64,000 nucleotides of DNA from Microvelia longipes (GCA_018340805.1 JACMZG010001913.1:23946443-24010442), one strand, 5' to 3'; positions 1 through 9,159 are shown, numbered from the stretch's first letter. The notes: generated from the sequence alone by a model not told the origin. Numbers and translations: made by a program.

Positions 1-1215
1 AATAGGCTTTTTGTATCTTGTCCTGTTATAGTCCACGCCATATTATGAAATTTTTTTAGAATTTTTAGACAGCTAGTTTTTTCACAATTTGTGGAAAACT
101 GTGAGAATATCAATTATTTTAAAGATATAAGTGCTGAAACGGGTCCCATAATTGACGAGGTGCAGGGGTATAGGCTTTGTTATCTTGTCTGTTATAGTCA
201 CGCCATATTATTGAATTTTTTAGAATTTTAAGCACAGCTAGTTTTTCCACAATTTGTGGAAACTGTGAATATCATTATTTAAGATATAAGTGCTGAAGGG
301 TCCATAATGAAGAGGTGCAGGGGTATAGGGCTTTGTTATCTTGTCTGTTTTAGTCACGCCTAGAATTTTTAGACAGCTAGTTTTTCCACAATTTGTGGAA
401 AACTGTTGAAATAACTCATTATTTTAAAGATATAAGTGCTGAAACGGGTCCATAATTAAAGAGTTGCAGGGGTATAGGCCTTTGTTATCTTGTCTGTTAT
501 AGTCCACGCCATAATTATTGAATTTTTTAAGAAATTTATAGACAGCTAGTTTTCCACAATTTGTGGAAAACAGTGAAATATCATTATTTTAAAGATATAA
601 GTGCTGAAACGGGTCCATAATTGAAGAGGTGCAGGGTATGGCTTTGTTATCTTGTCTGTTTATAGTCCACGCCATACTTAATTGAATTTTTTTTAGGATT
701 TAAGACAGCTAGTTTTTCCACAATTTGTGGAAAACTGTGAAATATCATTATTTTAAAGATATAAGTGCTGAAACGGGTCCATAATTGAGAGAGGTTGCAG
801 GGGTTAGGCTTGTATGCTGTTCTGTTTTAGTCCACGCCATATTATAGAATTTTTTTTTAGAATTTTTTTAGACAGCTTAGTTTTTTGCAATTTGTGGAAA
901 ACTGTGAAATATCATTATTTTAAAGATATAAGTGCTGAACGGGTCCATAATTAAAGAGTTGCGGGGTGAATAGGCTTTGTTATCTTGTCTGTTATAGTCC
1001 ACGCCGTATATTAGAATTTTTTAGAATTTTTAGACAGCTAGTTTTTCTACAATTTGTGGAAAACTGTGAAATATCATTATTTTAAAGGATAATTAAGGTG
1101 CTGAAACGGGTCACATAATTGAAGAGGGCAGTGGTATAGGCTTTGTTATCTTGTCTGTATAAGTCCACGGCTAAATAAATGATTTTAGAGTTTTTAGACA
1201 GCTTTTTTTTATAGT
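1..1215. repeat. Satellite-like tandem array, ~163-bp unit, about 8 degenerate copies
   Basis: The landmark GACAGCTAG recurs at about 68, 232, 372, 541, 703, 870, 1032 and 1195, giving spacings of about 162-169 bp and one shortened unit of ~140 bp. Each unit holds a 21-bp palindrome (TTTTCCACAA, T, TTGTGGAAAA), then GATATAAGTGCTGAAACGGG and TTATCTTGTCTGTTATAGTC. Copies differ mostly by single-base insertions and deletions, as in an ageing array or an error-rich assembly. The array runs off the left edge of the window. No coding potential. Confidence 0.95.
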
Positions 1216-1637
1216 TGAGAAAATATGTTAATTTAGTTGAGTTTGCGGATGCGAAATGAATCGGATAACTTCTTAGATATTAGTCTGTTTAAATAGTAAG
1301 TTTTTTTTGAAAACCGGCGGATACATGAACTGGGAGGATATCCTTCTAGTCCAGTAGTATTCAGCGGTATGTTTTGCTTGTTTGTATGAGATTTTTGCAG
1401 TAAAATCCTTCGAGCGTTTTGGCCACCTGTAAACGTTTATGTATATTACCGTTCCTATCTACGCACCTCCTCCTCTGTATTACCCACCTACTGCACACCG
1501 TGCAAACACTCCCTTTCCTTTAATTCCTTCCCCTCTACCTTCCAGCCCTCCGTCAGAATCGAAGAACATATCGAAACGTTTACTAATTTTAATGTAAGGT
1601 ATTTTCTTAGGTGTTTTCTATCGTAAATTCTGTATAT
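1216..1637. other. Unassigned stretch between satellite and AT microsatellite
   Basis: No reading frame or repeat family is recognised. A C/T-rich patch at about 1460-1545 is unlike the surrounding AT-rich sequence. The end near 1570-1585 (ATATCGAAACGTTTAC) resembles the GAAACG part of the PLE-end fragments described below, but too little is preserved to call it. Confidence 0.4.
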
Positions 1638-1667
1638 ATAGTTTATATAATATATATATATATATAT

Positions 1668-1717
<50 letters not shown>

Positions 1718-1738
1718 TATATATATATATATATATTA
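1638..1738. repeat. (AT)n microsatellite
   Basis: Almost pure alternating TA with a few interruptions; able to form a cruciform. It directly adjoins the PLE-end-like fragment that follows. Confidence 0.97.
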
Positions 1739-1739
1739 A

Positions 1740-1895
1740 AAAGGTTATATTTACCGCAAGTTGAAGAGCATCGAAGAATCAGCTACCGTCGATACTTGCT
1801 GTTGGATATAATATCCTGGACGTTTCGGCATAACGCCATCATCAGCAGGCGGGGCAACACTCGAGCTCTCAACTAATAAAGTTAATCAGTGATTA
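1740..1895 (-). mobile_element. Penelope-like retroelement end fragment with hammerhead-like module
   Basis: Read on the minus strand, the fragment runs from GAGAGCTCGAGTGTTGCCCC through CTGCTGATGATGGCGTTATG and a GAAACGTCC box to a TCAACTTGCGGTAAATATAACC end. A diverged copy in opposite orientation lies at 9160-9325. The CTGATGA / stem / GAAAC arrangement with a following GTC and a short CCTG/CAGG outer pairing resembles the type I hammerhead ribozymes known from PLE terminal repeats. Here an extra U lies between the CTGATGA core and stem II, so catalytic activity is uncertain. Assignment to PLE rests on this module and on a PLE endonuclease fragment near the other copy. Confidence 0.6.
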
Positions 1896-2271
1896 ACTTC
1901 TAGTCTCAATGAGTCACGACGAGCCCTCTGAAGATAAGGGAGGAAGTAGAAGGGGTTTATAAAGGGAATGTGTACTGAGTCAAGGTCGTGACCCTAGTAG
2001 TCAGGGTGTTTGAGTCAGGTGTGCGGTGAAGCCATCTGGCGTTATGATGCTTTGTGTCTTTTATATGATTGCACCGGTGTCATGGTTTTCCCGTTTTCGT
2101 TTTTTGTCAAGTGCTGGTTGAGTACCGAAAAAGTAATGTCCGAATTGAAAGTAAGTTGTTCGTTAATAATTGTCTTGGTCAGTAATTCTGTGGTTTGTAT
2201 ATTTCTAGTCTTTCAAGTACGTCAAGTTTAGGTCCTTTTGATTGTTTTGTACAGTTTCATTAGAGTTTGAC
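1896..2271. other. Unassigned flank between PLE-end fragment and TIR element
   Basis: No recognised gene. It may be a continuation of the PLE terminal region, but no match within the window shows this. The reading frame at 2010-2231 (73 codons, plus strand) is hydrophobic at its end and has no recognisable motif; it is most likely chance. Confidence 0.4.
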
Positions 2272-3112
2272 AGTAGGGGCAAAAGGCCGATTCTGGGCCT
2301 CCTCCCCTCCTCCTCCTCCTCCTCTCACCTCCTCCTCCTCCACCACTCCCTCCAACCATTTCCTCCTCCACCTCCTCCTCCACTCTCCTCCTCCTCCTCC
2401 TCAACCATTTCTTTATAGTTTTATACCCCCCCCCCCTCTTTTGCTTTGCATAGTGTAATAACAGTATAACATTAAATATGCTTTGCATAAAAATTGGCCC
2501 CCACCATATAGGTAGAAGCAGGATGATTTTAGGTTTGAAGTAGTAGACACCACTAGATTATCAAGTGTCTCTCTTAGTAAAAGCTTCCACCACGTCAAGG
2601 TGGAGACACATCGGGAAGGTGTACAGTGCCCCGTCCTCGCACTGTAACTATGGCGACCATCCTCTAAAAAAATATCGCCTCTATATATTTTTTTGTATTT
2701 TTATAGTTTTTATAGTTTTTATTTTTGTATTTTTTATATTTTTAATTTTTTTTTGCATTTTTTTATATTTTTTTTTCTAAACGTATTTAACAAATTACAC
2801 AAACACTTACATCTCGTTAGCGCCATATAGAGTTTACGGGACCTATGCCACGCCAGTGACCTTAAAAGATGGAATATTGCGGTTTACGGGACGCTATGCC
2901 ACGCCAGGGACCGCTCTGAGGGTTTACGGGTCGATATGCCACGCAGGGACCCTCTATGGGTTTACGGGACGTTATGCCACGCCAGGGACCCAATTATGGC
3001 ACGTTCGCATACTAGAGTTCCATCTCGTATTTGCGGCAGCTGCTGAGACATGACTGTAAGGCTATTTAACATATGATTAAACTCTAGAATAAACTCGAAA
3101 AATAATCCCCAC
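2272..3112 (+). repeat. Left terminal inverted repeat (~840 bp)
   Basis: Pairs with 6573-7425 over its whole length with small indels. Order from the outer end: AGTAGGGGC terminus; a C/T-only tract of CTCC motifs (about 2295-2405); a run of C (2427-2438); TATGCTTTGCATA-type repeats; a short inverted repeat around 2621-2645 (ACAGTGC/GCACTGT); a T-rich tract (2690-2780); four repeats of about 38-48 bp containing GTTTACGGGACGCTATGCCA (about 2831-2990); and a block ending AACTCTAGAATAAACTCGAA. Short frames in both strands of this arm are low-complexity shadows. Confidence 0.95.
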
Positions 3113-3517
3113 AAATGAAACTCACGTGGCTACACATGAAACCGTAGTAAATTTATGGTCAAACCGAGTGCAGGTCCGTTACGAGCCATTTTATACAAAC
3201 TCCATACTCGAGCCTGAGCGCAAGCAAATTTTTTATTGTGCTTATGAAGAAGGCAGGGCCTCCAGCTATAACTCATGAACTAATTTTGGGGCATTCTATC
3301 GGCAAGTAAAATCTATAATGACGCATTATTTGGCAAGTATTTTTTCAATAAACGAACTTTACCCTTACGACAAAGTGTGGTGTACCGATTAGATAAAGGT
3401 TTAAATACTAAATACAATCGCTCGTACTCAACATCACCGTCATCCCAGTTTTATTCCGTGAAAATTTAATGTAAGCCAAGAATTTGTTTTTCATTGATTT
3501 GGAATCTTGAAATGTAA
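3113..3517. other. Element interior, no recognised gene
   Basis: Unique sequence just inside the left TIR. Stops occur in all frames and no family is recognised. It may be decayed coding sequence of the element, since it is somewhat less AT-rich than the flanking genome. Confidence 0.4.
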
Positions 3518-3742
3518 TTTGCAGGTGGTAAAAATAACCAGCTCGAAGACGATTTCGTCTCAGGTCCAACATGCGAGCTCTTTAATGATGACTTGCCCCT
3601 CATTATCTACAAACCCTTGAATATCTATAATAGCGGTAGAAGGCATCTTGACTGCACAGAAGCCGAGATACAACTGACCATATCCCCTTATATCATAAAC
3701 TTATATATTCATCTTGGTGGAGCCGCTTTGGAGCCTATATGA
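3518..3742 (+). pseudogene. Uncharacterised reading frame of the TIR element (no start codon)
   Basis: An open frame of 74 codons bounded by stops at 3515-3517 and 3740-3742, with no ATG at its start. The part encoded by about 3545-3660 looks protein-like: acidic and mixed in composition, including FNDDLPLIIYKPLN and CTEAEIQLTI. Base composition is richer in GC than the surroundings. I do not recognise the family. It probably belonged to the element and lost its start, either by decay or because it was a downstream segment of a longer gene. The frame runs directly into the GAGCC tandem array. Confidence 0.45.
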
Positions 3743-4440
3743 GCCATTTAGAGCCGCTTTGGAGCCTATGTGAGCCATTTAGAGCCACTTTGGAGCCATT
3801 TGGAGCCGAGTAGGAGCCTATATGAGCCATTTAGAGCCGGTGTTGGCGCCAATATGAGCCATTTAGAGCCTATTATGAGCCCATTTGAGCCGGATGGAAG
3901 CCCAATAGTGAGCCATTTAGAGCCGGTGGTGGAGCCTTATGAGCTATCGCAGAGCCTATAATAGCGAGTTGGAGCCTATATGAGCCATTGGAGCCTGAGT
4001 GGAGCCATTTAGAGCCGAGTAGGAGCCTATATGAGCCATTTGGAGCCTGAGTGGAGCCATTTAGAGCCGAGTAGGAGCCTATATGAGCCATTTAGAGCCA
4101 ATATGAGCCATATAGAGCCGGTGTGGAGCCAATATGAGCCATTTAGAGCCGGTGTGGAGCCTATATGAGCCATTTGGAGCTATATCGGAGCCATTTAGAG
4201 CCGGAGTGGAGCCGAGTATGAGCTATTTGGAGCTATAGGAGGCCGTTGGAGCATCTAGAGCCGGTGTGGAGCCTATATGAGCCATTTAGAGCCGGAGTGG
4301 AGCCGAGTATGAGCTATTTGGAGCCTATAGGAGCTACGTTGGAGCCATCTAGAGCCGGTGTGGAGCCTATATGAGCCATTTTAGAGCCGATGTTGAGCAT
4401 TTGGAGCCTATACGACCCGATTTGGAGTTGTGTTGCAGCT
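3717..4440. repeat. GAGCC-motif tandem array (~10-bp module, higher-order about 30 bp)
   Basis: The motif GAGCC recurs at roughly 10-bp spacing for ~720 bp, arranged in phrases such as TATGAGCCATTTAGAGCCGG. Some phrases are repeated as blocks, for example two similar ~110-bp stretches near 4190-4280 and 4290-4370. Frames through the array translate as HLEP-like repeats on one strand and GS-rich repeats on the other (3770-3961 plus, 3873-4091 minus); these are consequences of the repeat, not genes. Confidence 0.95.
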
Positions 4441-4855
4441 AATAATGGGTCTAACTGAAGTTGTTGAAGCCGCTTCAAGCGGTGTTTTAGCTTCGTTAGT
4501 ATATATATATAGAGCTAGTGGAGCTCCAACTTTAGTATTGAGCCAGACACCGAGCAGAGATGTCTCAAGATACGTGATTCGAGCCTCTACAAGAAGAGAT
4601 TTGAAAACTTGACATTTAGTTGTCCAGACTGCTGTAAAAAGTTTGTACAATAAAAAGAATTTACTTCGACACCAAACGAGATAAACACTGTGAGGGGTTG
4701 AACACGAGGATGGTTCAGAGTTGGGATTCTACAAGGACGCCATTGCAGGTAAACATGAATGAGTCAATTGAAAACTATAATAACTCCTAGCGAGGCAGTA
4801 TGTGGATCGGAAAAGGATAGAAAAGAAGAAGAAGAAGACATGAAGAGGAGGATGA
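4441..4855. other. Element interior, short frames of unknown meaning
   Basis: A plus-strand frame at 4430-4612 (60 codons, containing LTEVVEAASSGVLA) and its antisense shadow occupy the start; neither is recognised. A GAAGAAGAAGAAGACATGAA purine-rich patch at about 4820-4860 leads into the acidic frame described next. Confidence 0.4.
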
Positions 4856-5020
4856 AGAAATGATGAGGAAGATGAACCTATTGATGATGTAGTAAGTAAC
4901 AAAGACGTAGACGATCCAAAAATGATTGAGATGTTAAATTTAAGTGAACACCCCGAATATGATGAATCTATAGAGAGTCTAGAATATCACCTCTCACTAT
5001 CCGTAGCAACTCAAAGCTAG
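4856..5020 (+). pseudogene. Acidic reading frame of the TIR element
   Basis: Open for 54 codons to a TAG at 5018-5020, without a convincing start. The peptide is strongly acidic (it includes DEEDEPIDDVV and LSEHPEYDESIESLEY) and lies just upstream of the capsid-like pseudogene. Adjacent frames upstream (4810-4860) are also rich in Glu and Asp codons, so a frameshift near 4855 may separate two parts of one acidic segment. No family is recognised. It could be an N-terminal extension of the capsid-like gene or a separate small gene. Confidence 0.45.
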
Positions 5021-5080
5021 ACGCCGGAGAAGAGATACGGATTCCGGTACAATACCAAACATTTATACGCTTCCGAGTGA

Positions 5081-6141
5081 AAGTTTTATATAATTTGGAA
5101 CTTCATTTTTAAAAGAGGAGGAAATACGGCACCGGCGAAGCACAGACTCATCAACAACGCATTCCCGTTTTTATTCGACGAGATCCGGTAATGAAATTTG
5201 TGGAGTTGAGATTGATAAAGTCAGAAACCCCGGAATGACTTCGACTCTAAAGGGATTGCATCTCAACGGCGCCTATATCGTATTCCCTAACAAATATGGG
5301 ATGGACAATACCCTTCAATGAAGTAAAGAGAATCATCCACCCGGTACAACGTTTTGTCTACCTTATCCTCGTTACTCGGATTCGCGGAAGATTACCGAAA
5401 AGTTTTGATAACGTAAAGCAAGAGCTAATTTTGGTAAGAGCGAGAAACGATTCAAATTGCTTTGTACAGCACGTCCATACGTCGATACGGATGCACGGGC
5501 AGAAGTTCGCGAGAAAGTTAAAATTGAACTACTATCGCTTTGTTGGAAAATACCTTACGTTTCGGTTAACGAAGTTCAGAAACTAAATTTTAATTAATTA
5601 TTTAAAAACAGAAAAAAAATTTCTCTCCATTTCCGAGCGTGGGATATGCACGAGTATCCGCTATTACCTACGTCAACCGACAAGTATGGTTGATAAAACT
5701 TCGACTCCAACTCGAGAAACCGCGATTTTTTAATTTTAGCCTTTCAAAAAGGTAGAAATAACGTCGTCGATAAGGCATCCAGTTGTTTCGAGATCACTGC
5801 GACTTAACAAATGTCAAGCTTTATCTCAATTCACGAGTGTTTCCCTACGATGATTTAAATTTAAAAATTCTCCAAATAAATTTGCTTTATTGTACCACAT
5901 GTACGCGGCGTTTCAAACGTCGTACTACAACACTTATCAGAGTCTACCGTACGTATCCTTTACAGATTTTAAGAATAAATGTCCTGTTGTAATCATTGAT
6001 TGTTCAAAACCAATCAGAGTCTATCAAAGGGTCCGGTAGATGTCAGATTAGAATTTGAATCTGAAAAAAGATTTCCCGGCAAATACTACCGCGTACTGTC
6101 TAGTGTTACACGATAGATTAGTTTCAAGTACAACCCCCTGA
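5081..6141 (+). pseudogene. Double-jelly-roll capsid-like protein, frameshifted pseudogene
   Basis: Protein-like segments appear in order but in different frames. One is open at 5081-5191 (contains HRLINNAFPFLFDEIR), the next at about 5187-5321 (GVEIDKVRNPG), then 5296 to about 5470 (LPKSFDNVKQELILVRARND), about 5484-5597 (LLSLCWKIPYVSVN), 5649-5690 (HEYPLLPTST), 5783 to about 5870 (DHCDLTNVKLYLN), about 5875-6039 (LYHMYAAFQTSYYN, VVIIDCS), and 6076-6141 (ANTTAYCLVLHD). This succession matches the double-jelly-roll-like capsid family that is widespread in invertebrate genomes and related DNA viruses; the match is from memory of the family, not a search. At least six frame changes and several stops make it non-functional. 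It is the only recognisable gene of the TIR element. Confidence 0.7.
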
Positions 6142-6572
6142 CTAGCATTGTGGCATAAAATGACATGAATAGACATGTCTGGTCAAAGGGGGTGGGGGGT
6201 ATGTATAAATAAAGAAAGCCAAGCATAATAATCAGTATTGCGCAAGATGTCGACCATTTACCCATCTAAGTAACGGTAAAAAGGTTATTAGTTTTGTTTA
6301 GTTAAAGGTATAGCTTTTTTGAGATTAGAACATGGTAAAAGAAGTGTAAACACTTCACATGTCCGATTTTGAGATGTTGAGATCCGCGAAAAATTAAATT
6401 GATAATTATTTTGTAAAAAGTAGTAAAGAAGATGTACAAATTGATCAAAAATTTGGTTTAATAAAAGTAAGATTGGTTAATCCTAAATTTCACGACGTCA
6501 AGTAATTATTCGTCCAATTTGTTCGTATGAAGAAGATAAAATATTTGTTGTGTTGTTTTAAAAAAAAAAGAG
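6142..6572. other. Element interior downstream of capsid remains
   Basis: A TATAAATA box at about 6202-6209 precedes ATG at 6247 after ~40 bp, with only seven codons before a stop; this could be the decayed promoter and start of another small gene. Short frames follow to about 6520 without recognisable motifs. The TIR begins at about 6573. Confidence 0.35.
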
Positions 6573-7425
6573 TGGGATTTATTTTCGAGTTTATTCTTAG
6601 AGTTTAATCATATGTTAAATAGCCTTACAGTCATGTCTCAGCAGCTGCCGCAAATACGAGATGGAACTCTAGTAGGCGAAGCGTGCCATAATTGGGTCCT
6701 GGCGTGGCATAACGTCCCGTAAACCTCAGAGGGGTCCCTGGCGTGGCATATCGACCCGTAAACCCTCAGAGCGGTCCCTGGCGTGGCATAGCGTCCCGTA
6801 AACCGCAATATTCATCTTTTAAGGTCACTGGCGTGGCATAGCGTCCGTAAACCTATATGGCGCTAACGAGATGTAAGTGTTTGTGTAATTGTAAATACGT
6901 TAGAAAAAAAAATATAAAAAAATGCAAAAAAAAATTAAAAATATAAAAAATAAAAAAAAAACTATAAAAACTATAAAAATACAAAAAAAATATATAGAGG
7001 CGATATTTTTTTTAGAGGATGGTCGCCATAGTACAGTGCGAGGACGGGGCACTGTACACCTTCCCGATGTGTCTCCACCTTGACGTGGTGGGAAGGCTTT
7101 TTACTAAGAGAGACACTTGATAATCTAGGGTGGTCTACTACATCACACCTAAAATCATCCTGCTTCTACCTATATGGACCTATTTATTTTTATGCAAAGC
7201 ATATTTAATGTTACTGTTATTACACTATGCAAAGCATATTTAATGTTACTGTTATTACACTATGCAAAGCAAAAGAGGGGGGGGGGGGGGTATAAAAACT
7301 ATAAAAGGATGGTTTGAGGAGGAGGAGAGGAGGAGGAGGTGGTGGTGGTGGAGGAGGAGGAGGTGGTGAGGAGGAGGAGGAGGAGGAGGAGGAGGAGGGC
7401 CCAGAATCGGCCTTTTGCCCCTACT
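6573..7425 (-). repeat. Right terminal inverted repeat (~850 bp)
   Basis: Inverted copy of 2272-3112. Mirrors in order the AACTCTAG block, the GTTTACGGGACG-type repeats (about 6700-6860), the A-rich tract (6900-6990), the ACAGTGC/GCACTGT hairpin (about 7031-7055), the GCAAAGCATA repeats (one extra unit here, about 7190-7265), a run of G (about 7278-7290), and a purine-only GAGGAGG tract (7316-7398). The outer end is GGCCTTTTGCCCCTACT. The poly-Gly/Glu frame at 7314-7499 is a translation of the purine tract. Confidence 0.95.
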
Positions 7426-7429
7426 ATAG

Positions 7430-8115
7430 GGGAAAAGGGGAAAAGGGATATCTCATAAAGGGATTGCGCCGGTTAGGGGTGGTCAGAGCTAATAGATAAG
7501 CGAGGTTATGCGGGGTTATACGTTGATAAGGGATCTGATTAGGAAAGTAATAAAGGGGGGGGGGAGTCAGAGCTAATAGATAAGGGAGGTTATAAGGAAG
7601 GTTATAAGTGAATAAGGTAGGTTATAGGTTGATAGAGAGGTGATAAGGAAGGTTATAAGTGGATAGGTAGGTTACAGGTGGAAGGTTATAGGTTCATAAG
7701 GGAGGTTATAAGGAAGGTTATAAGTGGATAAGGGTGGTTATAGGTGGTTACAGGTGGAAGGTTATGAGTGAGGGGAGGTTATAGGTTGATAAGGGAGGTT
7801 ATAGGTGGAAGGCTATGAGTGAGGAGGAGGAGGTTCTCGGATGCCCCTTTTCCCCCTACTAGGGGGAAAAGGGGCATCCGAGAACCTCCTCCTCCTCACT
7901 CATAGCCTTCCACCTATAACCTCCCTTATCAACCTATAACCTCCCCTCACTCATAACCTTATAACCACCCACCCACCCACTTATAACCTTCCTTATACCT
8001 CCCTTATGAACCTATAACCTTCCACCTGTAACCTACCTTATCCACTTATAACCTTCCTTATCACCTCTCTTATCAACCTATAACCTACCTTATTTCCCCT
8101 TATTCCTTCCTACCT
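7430..8115. repeat. Long palindrome built from GGTTATAGG tandem repeats
   Basis: The left half (about 7500-7858) is made of GGTTATAAGTGGATAAGG-type units. The right half (7860-8115) is the inverted version, with a perfect centre at 7859 (CCCCCTA, C, TAGGGGG) flanked by 40-50 bp of exact inverted repeat. The centre resembles the outer end of the adjacent TIR (CCCCTACT/AGTAGGGG followed by an AAAAGG tract), which suggests a rearranged or head-to-head terminus of a related element. Confidence 0.92.
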
Positions 8116-8133
8116 ACCTTATTTTTACCTTTT

Positions 8134-8331
8134 GTGTCTGGTTCGTGTCCGTGTGTGCGAAGGTGGTTGGCAAAGTTAGAATCTGATTTATCTTTTATGA
8201 ATGAGCGTAAGTGCTCTTTATACCTAGTGTTTAGTGTACGATATGTTCTACCTATATACCTATATAACCAAAGTGGAGTTTACAAGATAACTTGCAAAGA
8301 TTGCCAACAAAATTATATAGGTAGAACATAC
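8134..8331 (+). pseudogene. Penelope-like element fragment: start of GIY-YIG endonuclease
   Basis: In a 100-codon frame starting at 8134, residues 47-65 read SGVYKITCKDCQQNYIGRT. This carries the GVY and YIG signatures and the two-cysteine spacer (C54, C57) typical of the GIY-YIG endonuclease domain at the C-terminus of PLE reverse transcriptases. The preceding ~45 residues are poorly conserved linker. The domain is cut immediately after YIGRT, where a TATT repeat begins, so the downstream catalytic residues are missing. The fragment is non-functional and lies ~0.83 kb upstream of a PLE-end-like fragment in the same orientation. Confidence 0.82.
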
Positions 8332-8400
8332 TTATTTATTTATTTATACTACTTTATTTATTTTATATTTGTGTGTGTGTGTGCGTGTGTGAGTGTCTTC
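8332..8400. repeat. TATT and GT microsatellite tail
   Basis: (TATT)n-like sequence at 8330-8370 followed by a (GT)n stretch. It follows the point at which the PLE coding fragment is truncated. Confidence 0.85.
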
Positions 8401-9040
8401 GTTTGCTTCAATAGCACGTTCCAGAGCTTTATTTAGTCACTTTATTTAATGATAGCAAAGGAATCATTACTACAGTAAAGTACCCATCTAGCTAATTAAT
8501 GACATGAAGTTAATAACAAGTAATAAGTTTAATCATCGATTTCTTCTGGCCTTACTTTTTCTTGAACTAAAAAAACCCTTAAAGAATAGCTACTTCGAGG
8601 TTAAAAAGAGTTGAAATACAACCATTTTCTTATGTTAAATTAACAAAAGTTTATTTTCTAATTTCTATGCTTTTCCTTTTATTATATCTTTCTCACTCAC
8701 TTAACTACTCTCTTGCAATCTTCTTTAAAGTTAAGTTAAAATGTTCTGACACTTATAATAAAGATAAAGGTAGAAAAAACTTTATATATAGACAAAGTTT
8801 TATGTATGGTTCCAAATATAAGAAATATTGAACCGATAAAACTTATAAAAGAAAATTTTATCGCTAAATAAAATTAAAGCAAAATATCAAGAAAATATAG
8901 TAGGGGTAATTATGAGTTAATTTGGTAAGTTTGGTGAAAAGTAATGGTAATTAACGACAGGACAGTGTTAATTACACTACTTATTGTTTTCCCTCATTTA
9001 GAGGCGTAATAAAACTTAAAGCCCGAATATCTACAGTATT
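8401..9040. other. Unassigned AT-rich stretch
   Basis: No gene, repeat family or structured RNA recognised. Confidence 0.5.
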
Positions 9041-9115
9041 ATCTGTTTAAGGTGTTTGTAAGACCTCCTGAGAGGTTTTTACCAAGTTGTCTGTCTGTAT
9101 GCATATATCTCTTTG
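9041..9115 (+). mobile_element. Family A fragment (5' part)
   Basis: Contains the 5'-region landmarks of family A: GGTGTTTGTAAGACCTCCTG, then GAGGTTTTTACCAAGTTGTC and TGTCTGTATG. Only ~70 bp are preserved. Confidence 0.75.
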
Positions 9116-9159
9116 AACCTTTAGAGGGCTTGCTGTGCTAAATGAGACTAAATGGTACT

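Larger units (their letters stand above)
2272..7425. mobile_element. Large-TIR element (Polinton/virus-like) with degenerate DJR capsid-like gene
   Basis: Two inverted arms (2272-3112 and 6573-7425) enclose ~3.46 kb. Both outer ends read AGTAGGGGCAAAAGGCC inward, so the element has 5'-AG termini; AG starts and TIRs of 0.1-1 kb are described for Polinton/Maverick elements. The interior holds a GAGCC tandem array (3717-4440), short uncharacterised reading frames, and frameshifted remains of a double-jelly-roll-like capsid gene (about 5081-6141). No polymerase, integrase or packaging ATPase is recognisable and the length is well below a full Polinton, so it is a defective or non-autonomous derivative, or a related but different virus-derived family. 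The 6 bases next to each end differ (tttgac and ataggg), so no target-site duplication is seen. Confidence 0.75.

Noticed and set aside
1..1215. CRISPR-like or hammerhead-satellite interpretation of the 163-bp array
   Set aside because: Units are whole-length tandem repeats without unique spacers, and no CTGATGA/GAAA core is present in the unit.
2228..2488. Arg/Gly-rich minus-strand reading frame
   Set aside because: It is a translation of the CTCC low-complexity tract of the TIR; the mirror frame in the other arm (7314-7499) has the same origin.
3770..4091. Repeat-protein-like frames (HLEP and GS repeats) on both strands
   Set aside because: Both follow from the GAGCC tandem repeat, whose unit lacks stops in those phases; no start context or non-repeat coding sequence accompanies them.
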